Positions 11,451-22,716 of a DNA stretch of 64,000 nucleotides are shown in pieces; within the stretch, counting starts at the first letter, position 1, and each line of letters opens with the position of its first letter. The stretch lies in assembly GCA_028408365.1 (NCBI GenBank), contig JAOOLD010000001.1, positions 1 through 64,000 on the forward strand, read 5' to 3'. Source of the DNA: Bacteroidota bacterium (lineage in GTDB: Bacteria; Bacteroidota; Bacteroidia; Flavobacteriales; BACL11). The translations under genes and the position numbers were made by a program. The notes under the pieces were generated by a model. It was given only the letters and a program-made list of their open reading frames with translations. It ran no database searches and was not told the DNA's origin.

Positions 11451-12788
11451 ATGTTTAAAAAAATACTAATCGCCAACAGAGGTGAAATCGCTTTAAGAGT
11501 AATAAGAACTTGTAAAGAAATGAACATAAAGACAGTAGCTGTCTATTCTTTGGCTGACAAAGAGAGTTTGCATGTTAGATTTGCAGATGAAGCTGTATGC
11601 ATTGGGCCTGCTTCAAGCTCTGATTCTTATTTAAACATCCCAAATATTATCGCAGCAGCGGAAATTACAAACTCAGATGCAATACATCCAGGCTATGGCT
11701 TTCTTGCTGAAAACGCAAAATTTTCTAAAATATGTAAAAAAAATCATATAAAATTTATTGGGGCATCAGCTGAGATGATAAACTCAATGGGAGATAAGGC
11801 AAAAGCTAAAGAAACAATGAAAAGAGCTGGAGTGCCAACCATTCCTGGCTCTAAAGGAATCATTAAAGAATTTAGTTCTCTAAAAAAAATAGCACTTGAA
11901 ATAGGCTTTCCAGTAATGCTAAAAGCAACAGCTGGAGGAGGAGGAAAGGGAATGAGATTAGTGTGGAAAGAAGAAGAATTAAAATCTAATTGGGAAAATG
12001 CAAAAAATGAGGCTAAGGCCTCATTTGGTGATGATGCAATGTACCTGGAAAAATTCATTGAAAATCCTAGACATATTGAGATTCAAATAATTAGTGATCA
12101 AAAAGGAAGAGCTGCTCACTTGTCAGAGAGAGATTGTTCAATACAGAGACGTCATCAAAAATTAGTTGAGGAAACACCATCACCTTTCATGACCAAAAAA
12201 TTGAGAGATGAAATGGGTAAAGCTGCAATAAAGGCGGCCGAGGCTGTGAAGTATGAGGGAGTTGGAACCGTTGAATTTTTAGTAGATAAAAATAGAAACT
12301 TCTATTTCATGGAAATGAATACAAGAATACAAGTTGAACATCCTGTAACAGAAGAAGTGGTTGATTATGACTTGATTAGAGAGCAAATTAAAGTAGCTGC
12401 AGGTATTGAAATTTCAGGCAAAAATTATTTTCCACAACTGCATGCAATTGAATGTAGAATAAATGCTGAAGATCCGTTTAATAACTTTCGTCCTTCGCCA
12501 GGTCTTATAACTAATTTTCACTCACCAGGAGGACATGGAATAAGAATTGATACACATGTATACGCTAATTATGCTATTCCACCATTTTATGATTCTATGA
12601 TTGCCAAGTTAATCACAGTTGCACAAACAAGAGAAGAGGCCATAGAAAAAATGAAAAGAGCTCTAGACGAATTTGTAATTGAAGGAGTTCATACCACAAT
12701 TCCTTTTCATAAAAAATTGATGTGTGAAGAGGCCTTCATTAAAGGAGATTACACAACAAACTTTATGGACAGTTTTGAAATTAGTTGA
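11451..12788 (+). CDS. accC: Acetyl-CoA carboxylase biotin carboxylase subunit
   Basis: [47 protein letters not shown]. Confidence 0.97.
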   Translation: MFKKILIANRGEIALRVIRTCKEMNIKTVAVYSLADKESLHVRFADEAVCIGPASSSDSYLNIPNIIAAAEITNSDAIHPGYGFLAENAKFSKICKKNHIKFIGASAEMINSMGDKAKAKETMKRAGVPTIPGSKGIIKEFSSLKKIALEIGFPVMLKATAGGGGKGMRLVWKEEELKSNWENAKNEAKASFGDDAMYLEKFIENPRHIEIQIISDQKGRAAHLSERDCSIQRRHQKLVEETPSPFMTKKLRDEMGKAAIKAAEAVKYEGVGTVEFLVDKNRNFYFMEMNTRIQVEHPVTEEVVDYDLIREQIKVAAGIEISGKNYFPQLHAIECRINAEDPFNNFRPSPGLITNFHSPGGHGIRIDTHVYANYAIPPFYDSMIAKLITVAQTREEAIEKMKRALDEFVIEGVHTTIPFHKKLMCEEAFIKGDYTTNFMDSFEIS

Positions 12789-14919
12789 TTACTATTCTTT
12801 TTAAAAACTCTGATTCGTCTTTTAAGATTTTAACCAAATATATTCCCTTCTTTTTAATCTCAATGCTTGAACAAGAACTTGTCTCATGTACCATCTCCCC
12901 CAAATTATTATAAACCATAATTTTATCAATTAATTCATAATTTGAAAAGTAGAAGCGACCATTGGTTGGATTTGGGAATATATCTATTTCAAGATTTTCA
13001 AGTGCTTTTAAGTTGGTTGATGACAACTCATTAAATCTTTGTGTGAACTCTTGCAAATATATGTTTGCAATGGTTTGATCATGTATAATTAAAGTGTTTT
13101 CGTCAGAATTATTTTCTGCATTATTACTCCAATTATGAGAACCAGTTAATAATGTTGGATCAGAGGCAGCTACATTAGCATCAGTAATTAAATATTTATG
13201 ATGTAAGGAGTTTGCAACACCAGCATGTGATTTAACATTTACATTATTTGTATAAAGGTTTGAAAATTCACTTCCAGTAGTATTTTCATCTTCTATTATT
13301 CCTCTTGCAACTACGCCAAATTCAGAATCCTTATCTATTATATTGTTTGCTAAATCATCTCTTGTAAATGACAATAAAGCAAATTCAAGTGAGTAGTTAA
13401 CATTATTTATAACTTCATTAATTTTTGAAGTAGTATTATCAGAGGGGGAAAAATAGAGCTCAATTTCTATACCATTAACATTAAACTTATGAGGAGTATT
13501 ATCAGATTTGTTAGAGCCAAAAACACCACTCCACATTTCATTAAATTCTAATGTATATGCTTTAGCAAGAGCCTGATCTTGAACAAAGATGAGATTATTG
13601 TAATCATTAAATAGATTAGAAGGATTTGTCCAGTTTGTAGATCCGGACATTATCCATGAATTATTTTCAGAATGAGCATCTATTATTACAAATTTATTGT
13701 GCATAATTCCTTGTAATGAAGGGTCTCTATATACCACAGGTATATTAGGGTTCAAAGAATTCAACATAGAATTAACTACATCATCATCTGCTATGTATCT
13801 TACATTCACTCCTCTATTATATGCATCGTTAATTGCTGTCGCAATAGTTGCGTCTGATGCATTGTATACACAAATATCAATTGTACTATCCGCTCGATCC
13901 ATATATGCCTTTATAGTATCGTTAAAATATGTTGTAATATTTTGAGCATCAACACCTAATGACACCGAATTATCTACAATATGATTAAAATAAGGTCTAA
14001 TTTTTCCAGTTGAATTTGAGGCAGTTGAATAGTAACCCACGTTTGAAAATGCAGTATCTGTACCATTAACGGAAAAACATTCAACAAAATAAAATGTAGC
14101 AGGCTGTAGTCCAGTTAGAGTTATTGTGTGTGCTTTTGTATATGAGTTTCCATTAATGTGAGTAGTTAATGGTTGAGTAACTGAATAGTTAGCTTCAGTG
14201 GATGATGAGTCTGAAGTATTCCATGTGAGATCAAACCCTGTACTGGTTATATTTGATTGAGTTACTGCAGATGTAATTATTAGACCTGAAGGTATTATCA
14301 AATCGTTTGTATCTCTGGGAAGTATTTGATACCCATCAATCGCTGGAACTGAAAAAGTATATTGGGAGGATATCCCAATTAATGAAATGGGACCAACTGG
14401 AATTGTTAACCCAATCAGCGGATGATTTGATCTAATATATATTTTACCTGATTGGCCACCAGACGTAAAATCATAAGTACCCACGCTGAATAAACTTCCA
14501 CCTGAAACAAAGATGGCGTTATCTATTTGTACTAACTCTGACTCAGTAGCTTCTCCAATTTGAACAGGTAACATAATTTGTGGAACAGGATAATTGTTAT
14601 TTGATGAGTGTATCGTTGGAAATCCTGTAACATATACCTCAAGCAATCCATTATAATCAGCTAACTCTCCTGTTATTGTTAAACTATCTCCTCTATTTAC
14701 ATTTGCCAAATAATTATTAGTTGTCAGGTCATAAAGAGCTATACCTGCAGTTGAATCCTCCATATATCTTATTACTCCAAGCTCATCTCCGTTTGTTACG
14801 ACTCCTGAAACGGTAACAGTAGAACCAAGTGGTTGTAACCTAGCACTTGAAATACTAGATTGAGCATAACAAAGATTGGAAAAAAATATAATTAAGATTA
14901 GTGATAAAAAGTTTTTCAT
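12781..14919 (-). CDS. Secreted OB-fold + fibronectin-like + dual phospholipase-D (HKD) domain protein with T9SS CTD
   Basis: Signal peptide; YhcR-type OB-like N-terminus ([18 protein letters not shown]...); two HxK motifs HNKFVIID...SGSTNWTN and HHKYLITD...GSHNWSNN; C-terminal [14 protein letters not shown]...RIVIN. Confidence 0.8.
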   Translation of the reverse strand: MKNFLSLILIIFFSNLCYAQSSISSARLQPLGSTVTVSGVVTNGDELGVIRYMEDSTAGIALYDLTTNNYLANVNRGDSLTITGELADYNGLLEVYVTGFPTIHSSNNNYPVPQIMLPVQIGEATESELVQIDNAIFVSGGSLFSVGTYDFTSGGQSGKIYIRSNHPLIGLTIPVGPISLIGISSQYTFSVPAIDGYQILPRDTNDLIIPSGLIITSAVTQSNITSTGFDLTWNTSDSSSTEANYSVTQPLTTHINGNSYTKAHTITLTGLQPATFYFVECFSVNGTDTAFSNVGYYSTASNSTGKIRPYFNHIVDNSVSLGVDAQNITTYFNDTIKAYMDRADSTIDICVYNASDATIATAINDAYNRGVNVRYIADDDVVNSMLNSLNPNIPVVYRDPSLQGIMHNKFVIIDAHSENNSWIMSGSTNWTNPSNLFNDYNNLIFVQDQALAKAYTLEFNEMWSGVFGSNKSDNTPHKFNVNGIEIELYFSPSDNTTSKINEVINNVNYSLEFALLSFTRDDLANNIIDKDSEFGVVARGIIEDENTTGSEFSNLYTNNVNVKSHAGVANSLHHKYLITDANVAASDPTLLTGSHNWSNNAENNSDENTLIIHDQTIANIYLQEFTQRFNELSSTNLKALENLEIDIFPNPTNGRFYFSNYELIDKIMVYNNLGEMVHETSSCSSIEIKKKGIYLVKILKDESEFLKRIVIN

Positions 14920-14922
14920 AAT

Positions 14923-17727
14923 TTAAAAATTTAGTCGAGCAGACATCGTAAATCTACGACCCAGCCCAAAAAATACACTAGCTGATTTAGCATCAAAATC
15001 TTGATATGAAACATCATTATATGGATCATTGTTTTGAGCGTCTGATATATAAATTTTATCAAACAAATTTAAAATACTTAATCTCAGTGACAGTTTATTT
15101 TTTTGATTTAGTTTAAAGTTATACCCACAATGCAAATCAATTAAATCATATGAAGGTATCTGCCAACTATCTCTTCCCCCATTTTCACCACCAAGAGAAA
15201 TTGGATCAAAATCTGCAAAATAGTCATCAAAAAAAGTATATCTTAACTTTACATAGGATACTGTAGTCGGTTCATACCTCAAACTAAATCCTAGTTGAGT
15301 TTGAGCAGCATCACCAACACGTACACCATCTGCATCAAAACTTACTTCTATTGTGTCACCACTGTTGGGATCTAAAGCAATACTATTATCGTCATCATAA
15401 AATCTTACGGTCTCAGCAGAAGACCATCTCCAATCTCCAATTGACAATAAACCCTCTAACGACAAATTAGATAATAATTTATAAGATAAATCAAGTTCGA
15501 TACCCTTATGAAGCGCATCCATACCATTAATATTAGCTCGAAATGGTATATCATCAATTGTTACTGTAATACCTCCGTTAGATGGTTTATTATTCCAAAT
15601 GGTATAATACATATTTAAATTTGAAGAAAAAATACTTGACCGAAATGAATACCCAAGTTCTAAAGCACTGACGCTTTCATTTTTTATGTCTCTGTAAAGT
15701 CTATTAGAGTAGTCATAAACATTATTAAACCTTGGTGCTTTTGATAGATAACCTAGGTTGAGAAAAATGTTGTTTTTATCATCTAAATTATAGTTGGCGC
15801 CAGTCTTGATAGTAAATCCTGGTATATTCTTCCAATTAGTTTCAGCAAGTTTGGCCTCATCAGAGTTCATTGTATAAGCCACTCCATTATGTACAATTGT
15901 GTCTAAAACTTGTGTTTTATTAGCACCAACTAAATTACCTTGATCGTCAAAAATTAACTTAGTTGTTACAGAAGTTCCGAGAGCTTCTCTATATGTTGTA
16001 TCACTTAAAATAAGATCTCTTTTTTTAAAATAATCTATTCTTTTGTACCCAGAGTTGGAAGCTGACAAATTAAAAAATGCACTCAGTATTCCATTTGAGT
16101 ATTCAATTTGAGAGAATGCTCCACCCCATCGAACTATACCATCATTGTGATATGAAACTTTATCTCCAACTCTCTGTACAGAAGTTAATCTTTGCTCATT
16201 GCTTTCATCAATTACATAGTCTGCACCAAGAAGATCATATACCTCTCTGTAATGTTGACCAGTGTAGTACCTAAAGTCTAATCCTCCACTTAAATTATAA
16301 TTGCTATTGATTTCATAATTCATGGTTGAAAGTAGTCCATACCAAAAGTGATTATTGATTGAACTACTTAAATAAGTACTGCCCTTATTTTGATTATCTG
16401 AATAGAGCAAATCTATATTATTTACATTCGCATCGTATGCTTCTTGCAGGTTATACTGACCAAATGAGTCATAGTTATTTGTGTTACCACTAATTCTTGT
16501 TCCTCCACCATTTCCAACAGACAAATAACTAACATTCGATAAGTAAAATTTTTCATTTACTCTCCAAAAATGTCTGAGAGAATACTGAGGTTTATGATAA
16601 TAATTTTGCCTTGTATTGAGTCTTTCTCTGTTGTTTAATGTGTCTCCAGACATATTAATCTGCCATCTATTTAACTTCCCCCAGTGCTTGTTATATGTGA
16701 TGCCTTTGTTAGTGATTTGATTATTCCAATTACTTGTATCACCAAGTTCTCTAGCTATAGTAGTATCATAAGTAGCTATGTTGCTCTTGTAAGATCTTTG
16801 CCCATGCTTTTGAGGGGCCCCCATAACAGAAAGACTAATTAAATGATTACCTATTTCTTTTTGCAGCTTAGCATAATAAAAATATCCCTCTGTCCAAGTT
16901 TGATCAACAAAACCATTACCTTGTTTGTAAGAGCCTGCAATAGTAAATCCCCAGCCATTATTTAGTTTACCCGAATTATAGCCAAGTGAACTTCTAATCT
17001 TTCCAAAAGAACCAATTTCTTGTTTAAATGAACCTCCAGCTTTATTTCCTGTTCCTCGAGTTATAATGTTCATAGTACCTCCAACAGAGGGGATTGCAAT
17101 CTTAGAAGCACCTAAACCTCTTTGGACTTGAATATTAGATGTTACAGCATCTAAACCAAACCAATTACTCCAATAAACCCACCCATTTTCCATATCGTTA
17201 ACTGGAATACCGTCAATCATTACGGCGACATTTCTTTGATTAAAACCTCTAATTGTTATTCTAGCATCACCATCTCCTCCTCCAGTTTGGGTTGCATAGA
17301 CTCCTGGAGTTGAATTTAATAGCATGGGAATATCTTGTGAAGCAAGTTCTTCATTAATTTTTTTCATTGGAACTGTAGAAAAAGCAACAGGTGTTTTTCT
17401 CTCAGTTGCTAAATCAGCAACTACTCTGACTTCATTTAACTTAATTGAACTTAAGCGAAAATCAACGTTAGTCAGCTTTGAACTCAAATCAATTTTCTCT
17501 TCTAATGATTCATAGCCAACATAAGAAATTTTTAGAGTCAAGCTTTTTTTATCAGTTGAGAATCTAAAATTTCCATCAAAATCTGTGGTTGTTCCCTTAT
17601 TACCCTCATAAATAACGCTTGCACCTATTAAGTATTCTCCAGAAGTTAAATCGCTAACATTACCAGTGACAACATTTTGTGAATAAGTGCTAAAAGGAAG
17701 TGCAAAAATTAATAAAAATAATCTCAA
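14923..17727 (-). CDS. TonB-dependent outer membrane receptor with N-terminal carboxypeptidase-regulatory-like domain
   Basis: GNVSDLTSGEYLIGASVIYEGNKGTTTDFDGNF; plug MIDGIPVNDMENGWVYWSNW; beta-barrel and terminal aromatic residue (MSARLNF). Start codon appears to be TTG. Confidence 0.9.
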   Translation of the reverse strand: MRLFLLIFALPFSTYSQNVVTGNVSDLTSGEYLIGASVIYEGNKGTTTDFDGNFRFSTDKKSLTLKISYVGYESLEEKIDLSSKLTNVDFRLSSIKLNEVRVVADLATERKTPVAFSTVPMKKINEELASQDIPMLLNSTPGVYATQTGGGDGDARITIRGFNQRNVAVMIDGIPVNDMENGWVYWSNWFGLDAVTSNIQVQRGLGASKIAIPSVGGTMNIITRGTGNKAGGSFKQEIGSFGKIRSSLGYNSGKLNNGWGFTIAGSYKQGNGFVDQTWTEGYFYYAKLQKEIGNHLISLSVMGAPQKHGQRSYKSNIATYDTTIARELGDTSNWNNQITNKGITYNKHWGKLNRWQINMSGDTLNNRERLNTRQNYYHKPQYSLRHFWRVNEKFYLSNVSYLSVGNGGGTRISGNTNNYDSFGQYNLQEAYDANVNNIDLLYSDNQNKGSTYLSSSINNHFWYGLLSTMNYEINSNYNLSGGLDFRYYTGQHYREVYDLLGADYVIDESNEQRLTSVQRVGDKVSYHNDGIVRWGGAFSQIEYSNGILSAFFNLSASNSGYKRIDYFKKRDLILSDTTYREALGTSVTTKLIFDDQGNLVGANKTQVLDTIVHNGVAYTMNSDEAKLAETNWKNIPGFTIKTGANYNLDDKNNIFLNLGYLSKAPRFNNVYDYSNRLYRDIKNESVSALELGYSFRSSIFSSNLNMYYTIWNNKPSNGGITVTIDDIPFRANINGMDALHKGIELDLSYKLLSNLSLEGLLSIGDWRWSSAETVRFYDDDNSIALDPNSGDTIEVSFDADGVRVGDAAQTQLGFSLRYEPTTVSYVKLRYTFFDDYFADFDPISLGGENGGRDSWQIPSYDLIDLHCGYNFKLNQKNKLSLRLSILNLFDKIYISDAQNNDPYNDVSYQDFDAKSASVFFGLGRRFTMSARLNF

Positions 17728-17728
17728 A

Positions 17729-18634
17729 TTATTGTACTATTAATTTTTTCTGATTAAATGATCCATCTCTGTGCTTCAGCTCGATGAGATAAAACCCCGA
17801 ACTTAGTAGAGAGAAATTAATTTCAGCAGGCGAGCTGATTAAATTTCCTGTCATATCAAATAATCTTATTTCATAATTATTTTTTGATGAGATTATTTGA
17901 ACTGATTCACCTTGTGTAATTGGATTTGGATAAATTGAAAAATCTAAGCCTTTCTTATAATTCAGCGAGGAAACAGCACAATCACATGAGTGAGATCCCA
18001 TGCCAGAGTAGGTTGCATCAGGAAGTGAATCATATTCAGCGGTGGGGTTAAATAAAATTGGATTTTGAGTGATTCCCTTTTTAACACTTGACTTTCTGAC
18101 TAAAGTCTGTCTCTTTGTCCACCATGTTCCACCGTTAGCATCAGTAAATCCAGCAGTAACGTCATCAGTCCACGCATTTCCTGGGTCTTCTCCTACTTTT
18201 CCAAAAATATCTACAATATCACCATTTATTTTTTCTAAAGTAATTGCATCATCACCATTAAAATAAAATGGAGTAGGATAAATACCACTACATGAGTAGT
18301 CACAAGCAGCTAAAAATATTGGATCAACAGGAAGCGACCAGTATGTACTAACCCAGACTGAATCAATCTGACCGTTACCAATTGCAATTGCTTGACCTGA
18401 TGCGATTGAACCACTAAGTGGCCAGCTGTCAGGTGACGTGGATGCTCCATTTCCATATCTATTGATAGAATATTCTGATAAATCAATAGTCGAGCCTGTT
18501 GGGTTGTAAATTTCAATTGCATTATTATTTCCTGGCCCTTCAACGTATTCAGAAATAAAAAGTTCACTGCAGTCTTGAGCACCAGCTGATGAAGCTAGAA
18601 TTATTGAACAAATTATAGTGTAAATTTTTTTCAT
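17729..18634 (-). CDS. Lamin-tail-domain (LTD) surface protein with T9SS CTD
   Basis: LFISEYVEGPGNNNAIEIYNPTGSTIDLSEYSI is a typical LTD; C-terminal FSIYPNPITQGESVQI...KKLIVQ. Confidence 0.82.
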   Translation of the reverse strand: MKKIYTIICSIILASSAGAQDCSELFISEYVEGPGNNNAIEIYNPTGSTIDLSEYSINRYGNGASTSPDSWPLSGSIASGQAIAIGNGQIDSVWVSTYWSLPVDPIFLAACDYSCSGIYPTPFYFNGDDAITLEKINGDIVDIFGKVGEDPGNAWTDDVTAGFTDANGGTWWTKRQTLVRKSSVKKGITQNPILFNPTAEYDSLPDATYSGMGSHSCDCAVSSLNYKKGLDFSIYPNPITQGESVQIISSKNNYEIRLFDMTGNLISSPAEINFSLLSSGFYLIELKHRDGSFNQKKLIVQ

Positions 18635-18679
18635 TTATTTTTTCTTGCTAATTTAAAAAATAGTGATTATTAATCTAAA

Positions 18680-18699
18680 AAATAAATAAATAAATAAAT
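18680..18699. repeat. (AAAT)5 microsatellite between divergent LTD and acs genes
   Basis: Direct reading: five AAAT units. Confidence 0.8.
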
Positions 18700-18725
18700 G
18701 CTAATTTTATTTAAAATTGTTTCTG

Positions 18726-20612
18726 ATGATCTCAAACTTTAATGATTATTTAAAAAAATACAAAGAAAGCGTTGAATCTCCTGAAAAGTTCTGGTCAAAT
18801 TATGCTGAGAACTTCAAATGGGAAAAAAAATGGGATGATATTTTGGAATGGGATTTTAGAGTACCAAAAGTTGAGTGGTTTCGAAACTCCAAGCTCAACA
18901 TCACAACTAATTGCCTGGACCGACATTTAAAAAAACATAGCAAAAAGATTGCCTATAAGTGGATTCCTAATGATCCTAAAGAAGACTCCATTTCTATAAC
19001 TTTTGAGCAACTTCATGTGGAAGTATGTAAATTTTCAAATGTATTGACTAAAAATGGAGTGAAAAAAGGTGATCGAGTTTGTATTTATATGCCCATGCTC
19101 ATTGAGTTGACCATAGCTGTTTTGGCTTGTGCAAGAGTTGGTGCAATACACTCTGTTGTTTTTGCAGGGTTTTCTGCCCAAGCTCTTTCTGAGAGGATAA
19201 ATGATGCTACATGTAAATTAATCATTACTACAGATGGAAGTTACAGAGGAGATAAAGAAATAAAGCTTAAAGAAATATGTGATGAGGCACTAGAAAATAC
19301 ACCAACAATTAAGAGCTGTATAGTTTATAAAAGAACTGGCTCTGAAGTAAAAATGAGAAACGGCAGAGATAAATGGTGGCATGAGGAAATGAAAGGTACA
19401 ACTAATATTTTCGAGCCAATTGTTGTAGATGCTGAAGACCCACTATTCATATTATATACATCTGGATCTACAGGTAAACCAAAAGGGATTCAACATTCAA
19501 CAGCAGGCTACATGATCTATACCTCTTTTTCATTTAAAAATGTATTTCAATATGAAGAGGATGATATTTATTGGTGTACTGCAGATATCGGATGGATAAC
19601 TGGTCATTCTTATATAATTTATGGTCCTCTATTAAATGGAGCATCCTCAATTTTATTTGAAGGAATACCATCATACCCAGATTTTGGAAGATTTTGGAAG
19701 ATAGTTGAAGAAAACAAAGTAAATATTTTTTACACTGCCCCCACTGCAATTAGAGCACTTGAAGCTAAAGGATTAAGATATGTTAAGCCATATGATTTAA
19801 GTTCTCTTAAAGTTCTTGGCACTGTTGGTGAACCAATTAACGAAGATGCGTGGAACTGGTATAATGAAAATATTGGGGAAAAAGATATACCAATTGTTGA
19901 CACATGGTGGCAAACTGAAACTGGAGGAATAATGATATCAAACCTCGCAGGTGTAACACCATCAAAAGCTACATTTGCTACACTACCCTTACCTGGAATA
20001 CAACCATGTATAATGGATAATGATGGAAACGAATTAAATAATCTAAATGTTGAAGGAAAATTATGCATTAAATTCCCATGGCCCTCCATGGCAAGAACAA
20101 TTTATGGAGATCATAAAAGATTTAAAGACACATACTTTAGCACTTTCGAAAACATGTACTTTACTGGTGATGGGTGTATTCGAGATAATGAAGGTATGTA
20201 TAGAATTACAGGAAGAGTTGACGATGTAATTATTGTTTCTGGTCACAATCTTGGAACAGCAGAGATTGAAAGTGCAATTGATGAACATCCAAATGTATGT
20301 GAAACAGCTATTGTTGGATATCCACACAAAATCAAAGGCAACGCTATATACGCCTTTGTCATAACACAGGGAGATATCAAGAATGAAATAAATACAAGAG
20401 CTGAAATAAATAATTTAATTGTAAAAAATGTTGGACCAATTGCAAAAGTTGAAAAAATCCAATTTGTAAAAGGGTTACCTAAAACAAGATCTGGAAAAAT
20501 AATGAGAAGAATACTTAGAAAGATTGCTTCAAATGATTTTAGTAATTTTGGAGATACAAGTACTTTACTAGACCCTAACGTAGTTGAAGAAATTATAAAA
20601 GAAAAAATTTAA
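18726..20612 (+). CDS. acs: Acetyl-CoA synthetase
   Basis: ILYTSGSTGKPKGIQHSTAGYM, DTWWQTETGG, TRSGKIMRRILRKIA. Track ORF begins at TTG 18717; ATG 18726 preferred. Confidence 0.95.
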   Translation: MISNFNDYLKKYKESVESPEKFWSNYAENFKWEKKWDDILEWDFRVPKVEWFRNSKLNITTNCLDRHLKKHSKKIAYKWIPNDPKEDSISITFEQLHVEVCKFSNVLTKNGVKKGDRVCIYMPMLIELTIAVLACARVGAIHSVVFAGFSAQALSERINDATCKLIITTDGSYRGDKEIKLKEICDEALENTPTIKSCIVYKRTGSEVKMRNGRDKWWHEEMKGTTNIFEPIVVDAEDPLFILYTSGSTGKPKGIQHSTAGYMIYTSFSFKNVFQYEEDDIYWCTADIGWITGHSYIIYGPLLNGASSILFEGIPSYPDFGRFWKIVEENKVNIFYTAPTAIRALEAKGLRYVKPYDLSSLKVLGTVGEPINEDAWNWYNENIGEKDIPIVDTWWQTETGGIMISNLAGVTPSKATFATLPLPGIQPCIMDNDGNELNNLNVEGKLCIKFPWPSMARTIYGDHKRFKDTYFSTFENMYFTGDGCIRDNEGMYRITGRVDDVIIVSGHNLGTAEIESAIDEHPNVCETAIVGYPHKIKGNAIYAFVITQGDIKNEINTRAEINNLIVKNVGPIAKVEKIQFVKGLPKTRSGKIMRRILRKIASNDFSNFGDTSTLLDPNVVEEIIKEKI

Positions 20613-20613
20613 T

Positions 20614-21345
20614 ATGTCCGATAGTTTAGTTATTATACCAACTTACAATGAGAAAGAAAATATAGAAAAACTCGTCAGAACAATATTTTCGTTAAACAAG
20701 TTATTTCATATTTTAATTGTAGATGATGGTTCACCAGATGGCACTGCAGACATAGTAAAAGATTTGCAAAGTAAATTTCAAGACTCTCTTTATATTCAAG
20801 AGAGAACAGGAAAATTAGGACTTGGCACAGCTTATATTCATGGATTTAAATGGGCCTTAGAAAGAGATTATTCATATGTTTTTGAAATGGATGCAGATTT
20901 TTCGCATAATCCTGCTGATCTTGTAAGACTTTACAATGCAAATGAAGAAAAAGGTGGTGATTTGTCTATTGGATCAAGATATGTAAAAGGTGTTAATATT
21001 ATTAACTGGCCAATGTCAAGACTTCTACTTTCTTTTTTCGCATCAAAATACGTAAGGTTAATCACAGGAATGCCAATCAATGATTCCACTGCAGGATTTA
21101 AATGTTATAAAAGAGAAGTGTTAGAAACTATAAATTTAGACGAGATACAATTTGTTGGTTATGCTTTTCAAATTGAAATGAAATTTAAGGCATGGAAGTA
21201 TGGTTTTAATGTAGTTGAAGTGCCCGTAATTTTTACTGACAGAAGTGAAGGAGAATCCAAAATGAGTGGTGGAATTTTTTATGAAGCTGTCCTTGGTGTA
21301 ATAAACATGAAGATTAGAAGTATTTTCAAAAATTGGAAAAGATAA
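20614..21345 (+). CDS. Polyprenol monophosphomannose synthase-like GT2 glycosyltransferase
   Basis: VIIPTYNEKENIEKLV, ILIVDDGSPDGTAD, EMDADFSHNP, DSTAGFKCYKREVL. Confidence 0.92.
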   Translation: MSDSLVIIPTYNEKENIEKLVRTIFSLNKLFHILIVDDGSPDGTADIVKDLQSKFQDSLYIQERTGKLGLGTAYIHGFKWALERDYSYVFEMDADFSHNPADLVRLYNANEEKGGDLSIGSRYVKGVNIINWPMSRLLLSFFASKYVRLITGMPINDSTAGFKCYKREVLETINLDEIQFVGYAFQIEMKFKAWKYGFNVVEVPVIFTDRSEGESKMSGGIFYEAVLGVINMKIRSIFKNWKR

Positions 21346-21349
21346 AAGA

Positions 21350-22681
21350 TTGAAAACTCTTATAAAAAATAGTTTTGTTGTTGATAGTGGAACTTTACAA
21401 AAAAAGGATATTTTAATTTCTAATGATATTATCCAAAAAGTCTCAAGTAAAATTAATATTGAAGCTGATAGGACACTTGATTATAGCGGACTACATATTA
21501 TTCCTGGAGTTATTGATGATCAAGTTCATTTTCGCGAGCCGGGCTTGACTCATAAAGGAGATATTTACTCAGAAAGTAAAGCTGCTGTAGCAGGCGGTAT
21601 AACTTCTTTTATGGAAATGCCTAATACTTCACCACAAACATTGACGCAAGATTTGTTGAAAAAGAAATTTCTATTGGGCGAACAAAAATCTTTGGCAAAT
21701 TTTTCATTTTTTATGGGGGCTTCAAATGACAATATAAATGAAGTGCTTCTCTCTGACCCAAAAAAAGTTGGAGCAATAAAAATTTTCATGGGTTCATCAA
21801 CGGGAAATATGCTTGTAAATAAATTAGATACGCTAAATGAATTATTTAAAAAATCTAGGATCTTACTAGTTGTTCACTGTGAGGATGAAGATATAATTAA
21901 TAAAAATCTCAATATTTATAAAGAAAAGTATGGTAATAATATACCAATAAATTGTCATCCAAAAATAAGAACAGAAGAAGCTTGTTTCAAATCATCTTCT
22001 CTAGCTATTGAGTTAGCTAAAAAACACAAAACAAGACTTCACATATTTCATATTTCAACAGCTAAGGAATTATCCCATTTTACCAATGATTTGCCTGTTG
22101 AGAAAAAACAAATAACTTCTGAGGCATGTATCCATCATTTATGGTTTAGCGAAAAGGATTATGATAAAAAGGGAGCTTTTATTAAGTGGAACCCATCTGT
22201 AAAAACAGAAAATGACAAAAAAAAGTTGATTGATGCAGTTAACAGTAATTTAATTGATGTTGTTGCTAGCGACCATGCTCCACACACAATAATTGAAAAA
22301 AATAATAATTATATAAAATGCCCCTCTGGTGGACCTCTAGTCCAACATAGCTTAGTTGCAATGCTTGATTTATATCATGATGGATTAATTTCTCTAGAGA
22401 AGATTGTTGAAAAAATGTGTCATAACCCAGCGAAACTATTTAGAATTAAAAAAAGAGGTTTTATTAAAGAAGGATATTATGCTGATCTCACAATTTTAGA
22501 TTTGAATAAGAGCTGGACTGTTTCAAAAGAAAACATTTTATACAAGTGTGGTTGGTCACCTTTTGATGGCCATACATTCAAAAGCAGTGTACAGAGTTGC
22601 TTCGTTAACGGTAATTTAGTATATAATTCAGGAGAGTTTGATGAAAGTTTCAGAGGACTAGCCTTAGAGTTTGATGTTTAA
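21350..22681 (+). CDS. pyrC: Dihydroorotase / amidohydrolase family
   Basis: GVIDDQVHFREPGLTHKGDIYSES, VASDHAPHT; TTG start. Confidence 0.9.
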   Translation: MKTLIKNSFVVDSGTLQKKDILISNDIIQKVSSKINIEADRTLDYSGLHIIPGVIDDQVHFREPGLTHKGDIYSESKAAVAGGITSFMEMPNTSPQTLTQDLLKKKFLLGEQKSLANFSFFMGASNDNINEVLLSDPKKVGAIKIFMGSSTGNMLVNKLDTLNELFKKSRILLVVHCEDEDIINKNLNIYKEKYGNNIPINCHPKIRTEEACFKSSSLAIELAKKHKTRLHIFHISTAKELSHFTNDLPVEKKQITSEACIHHLWFSEKDYDKKGAFIKWNPSVKTENDKKKLIDAVNSNLIDVVASDHAPHTIIEKNNNYIKCPSGGPLVQHSLVAMLDLYHDGLISLEKIVEKMCHNPAKLFRIKKRGFIKEGYYADLTILDLNKSWTVSKENILYKCGWSPFDGHTFKSSVQSCFVNGNLVYNSGEFDESFRGLALEFDV

Positions 22682-22710
22682 AAAAGGTGCTTTAAAAAAA
22701 GCACCTTTTT
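22681..22710. terminator. Rho-independent bidirectional terminator
   Basis: AAAAAGGTGCTTT-AAAA-AAAGCACCTTTTT: 13-bp perfect stem, 4-nt loop, T-run, between convergent genes. Confidence 0.92.
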
Positions 22711-22716
22711 TTATTT

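Noticed and set aside
11744-12058. Antisense 104-aa ORF in accC
   Set aside because: Entirely inside a conserved CDS; no recognisable family.
18680-18699. (AAAT)5 microsatellite as a phase-variation switch for acs or the LTD operon
   Set aside because: Short, AT-rich and not placed between identifiable -33/-7 boxes; no evidence of variability.
19730-20327. Antisense ORFs in acs (119 and 88 aa)
   Set aside because: Reverse-frame shadows of a conserved enzyme.
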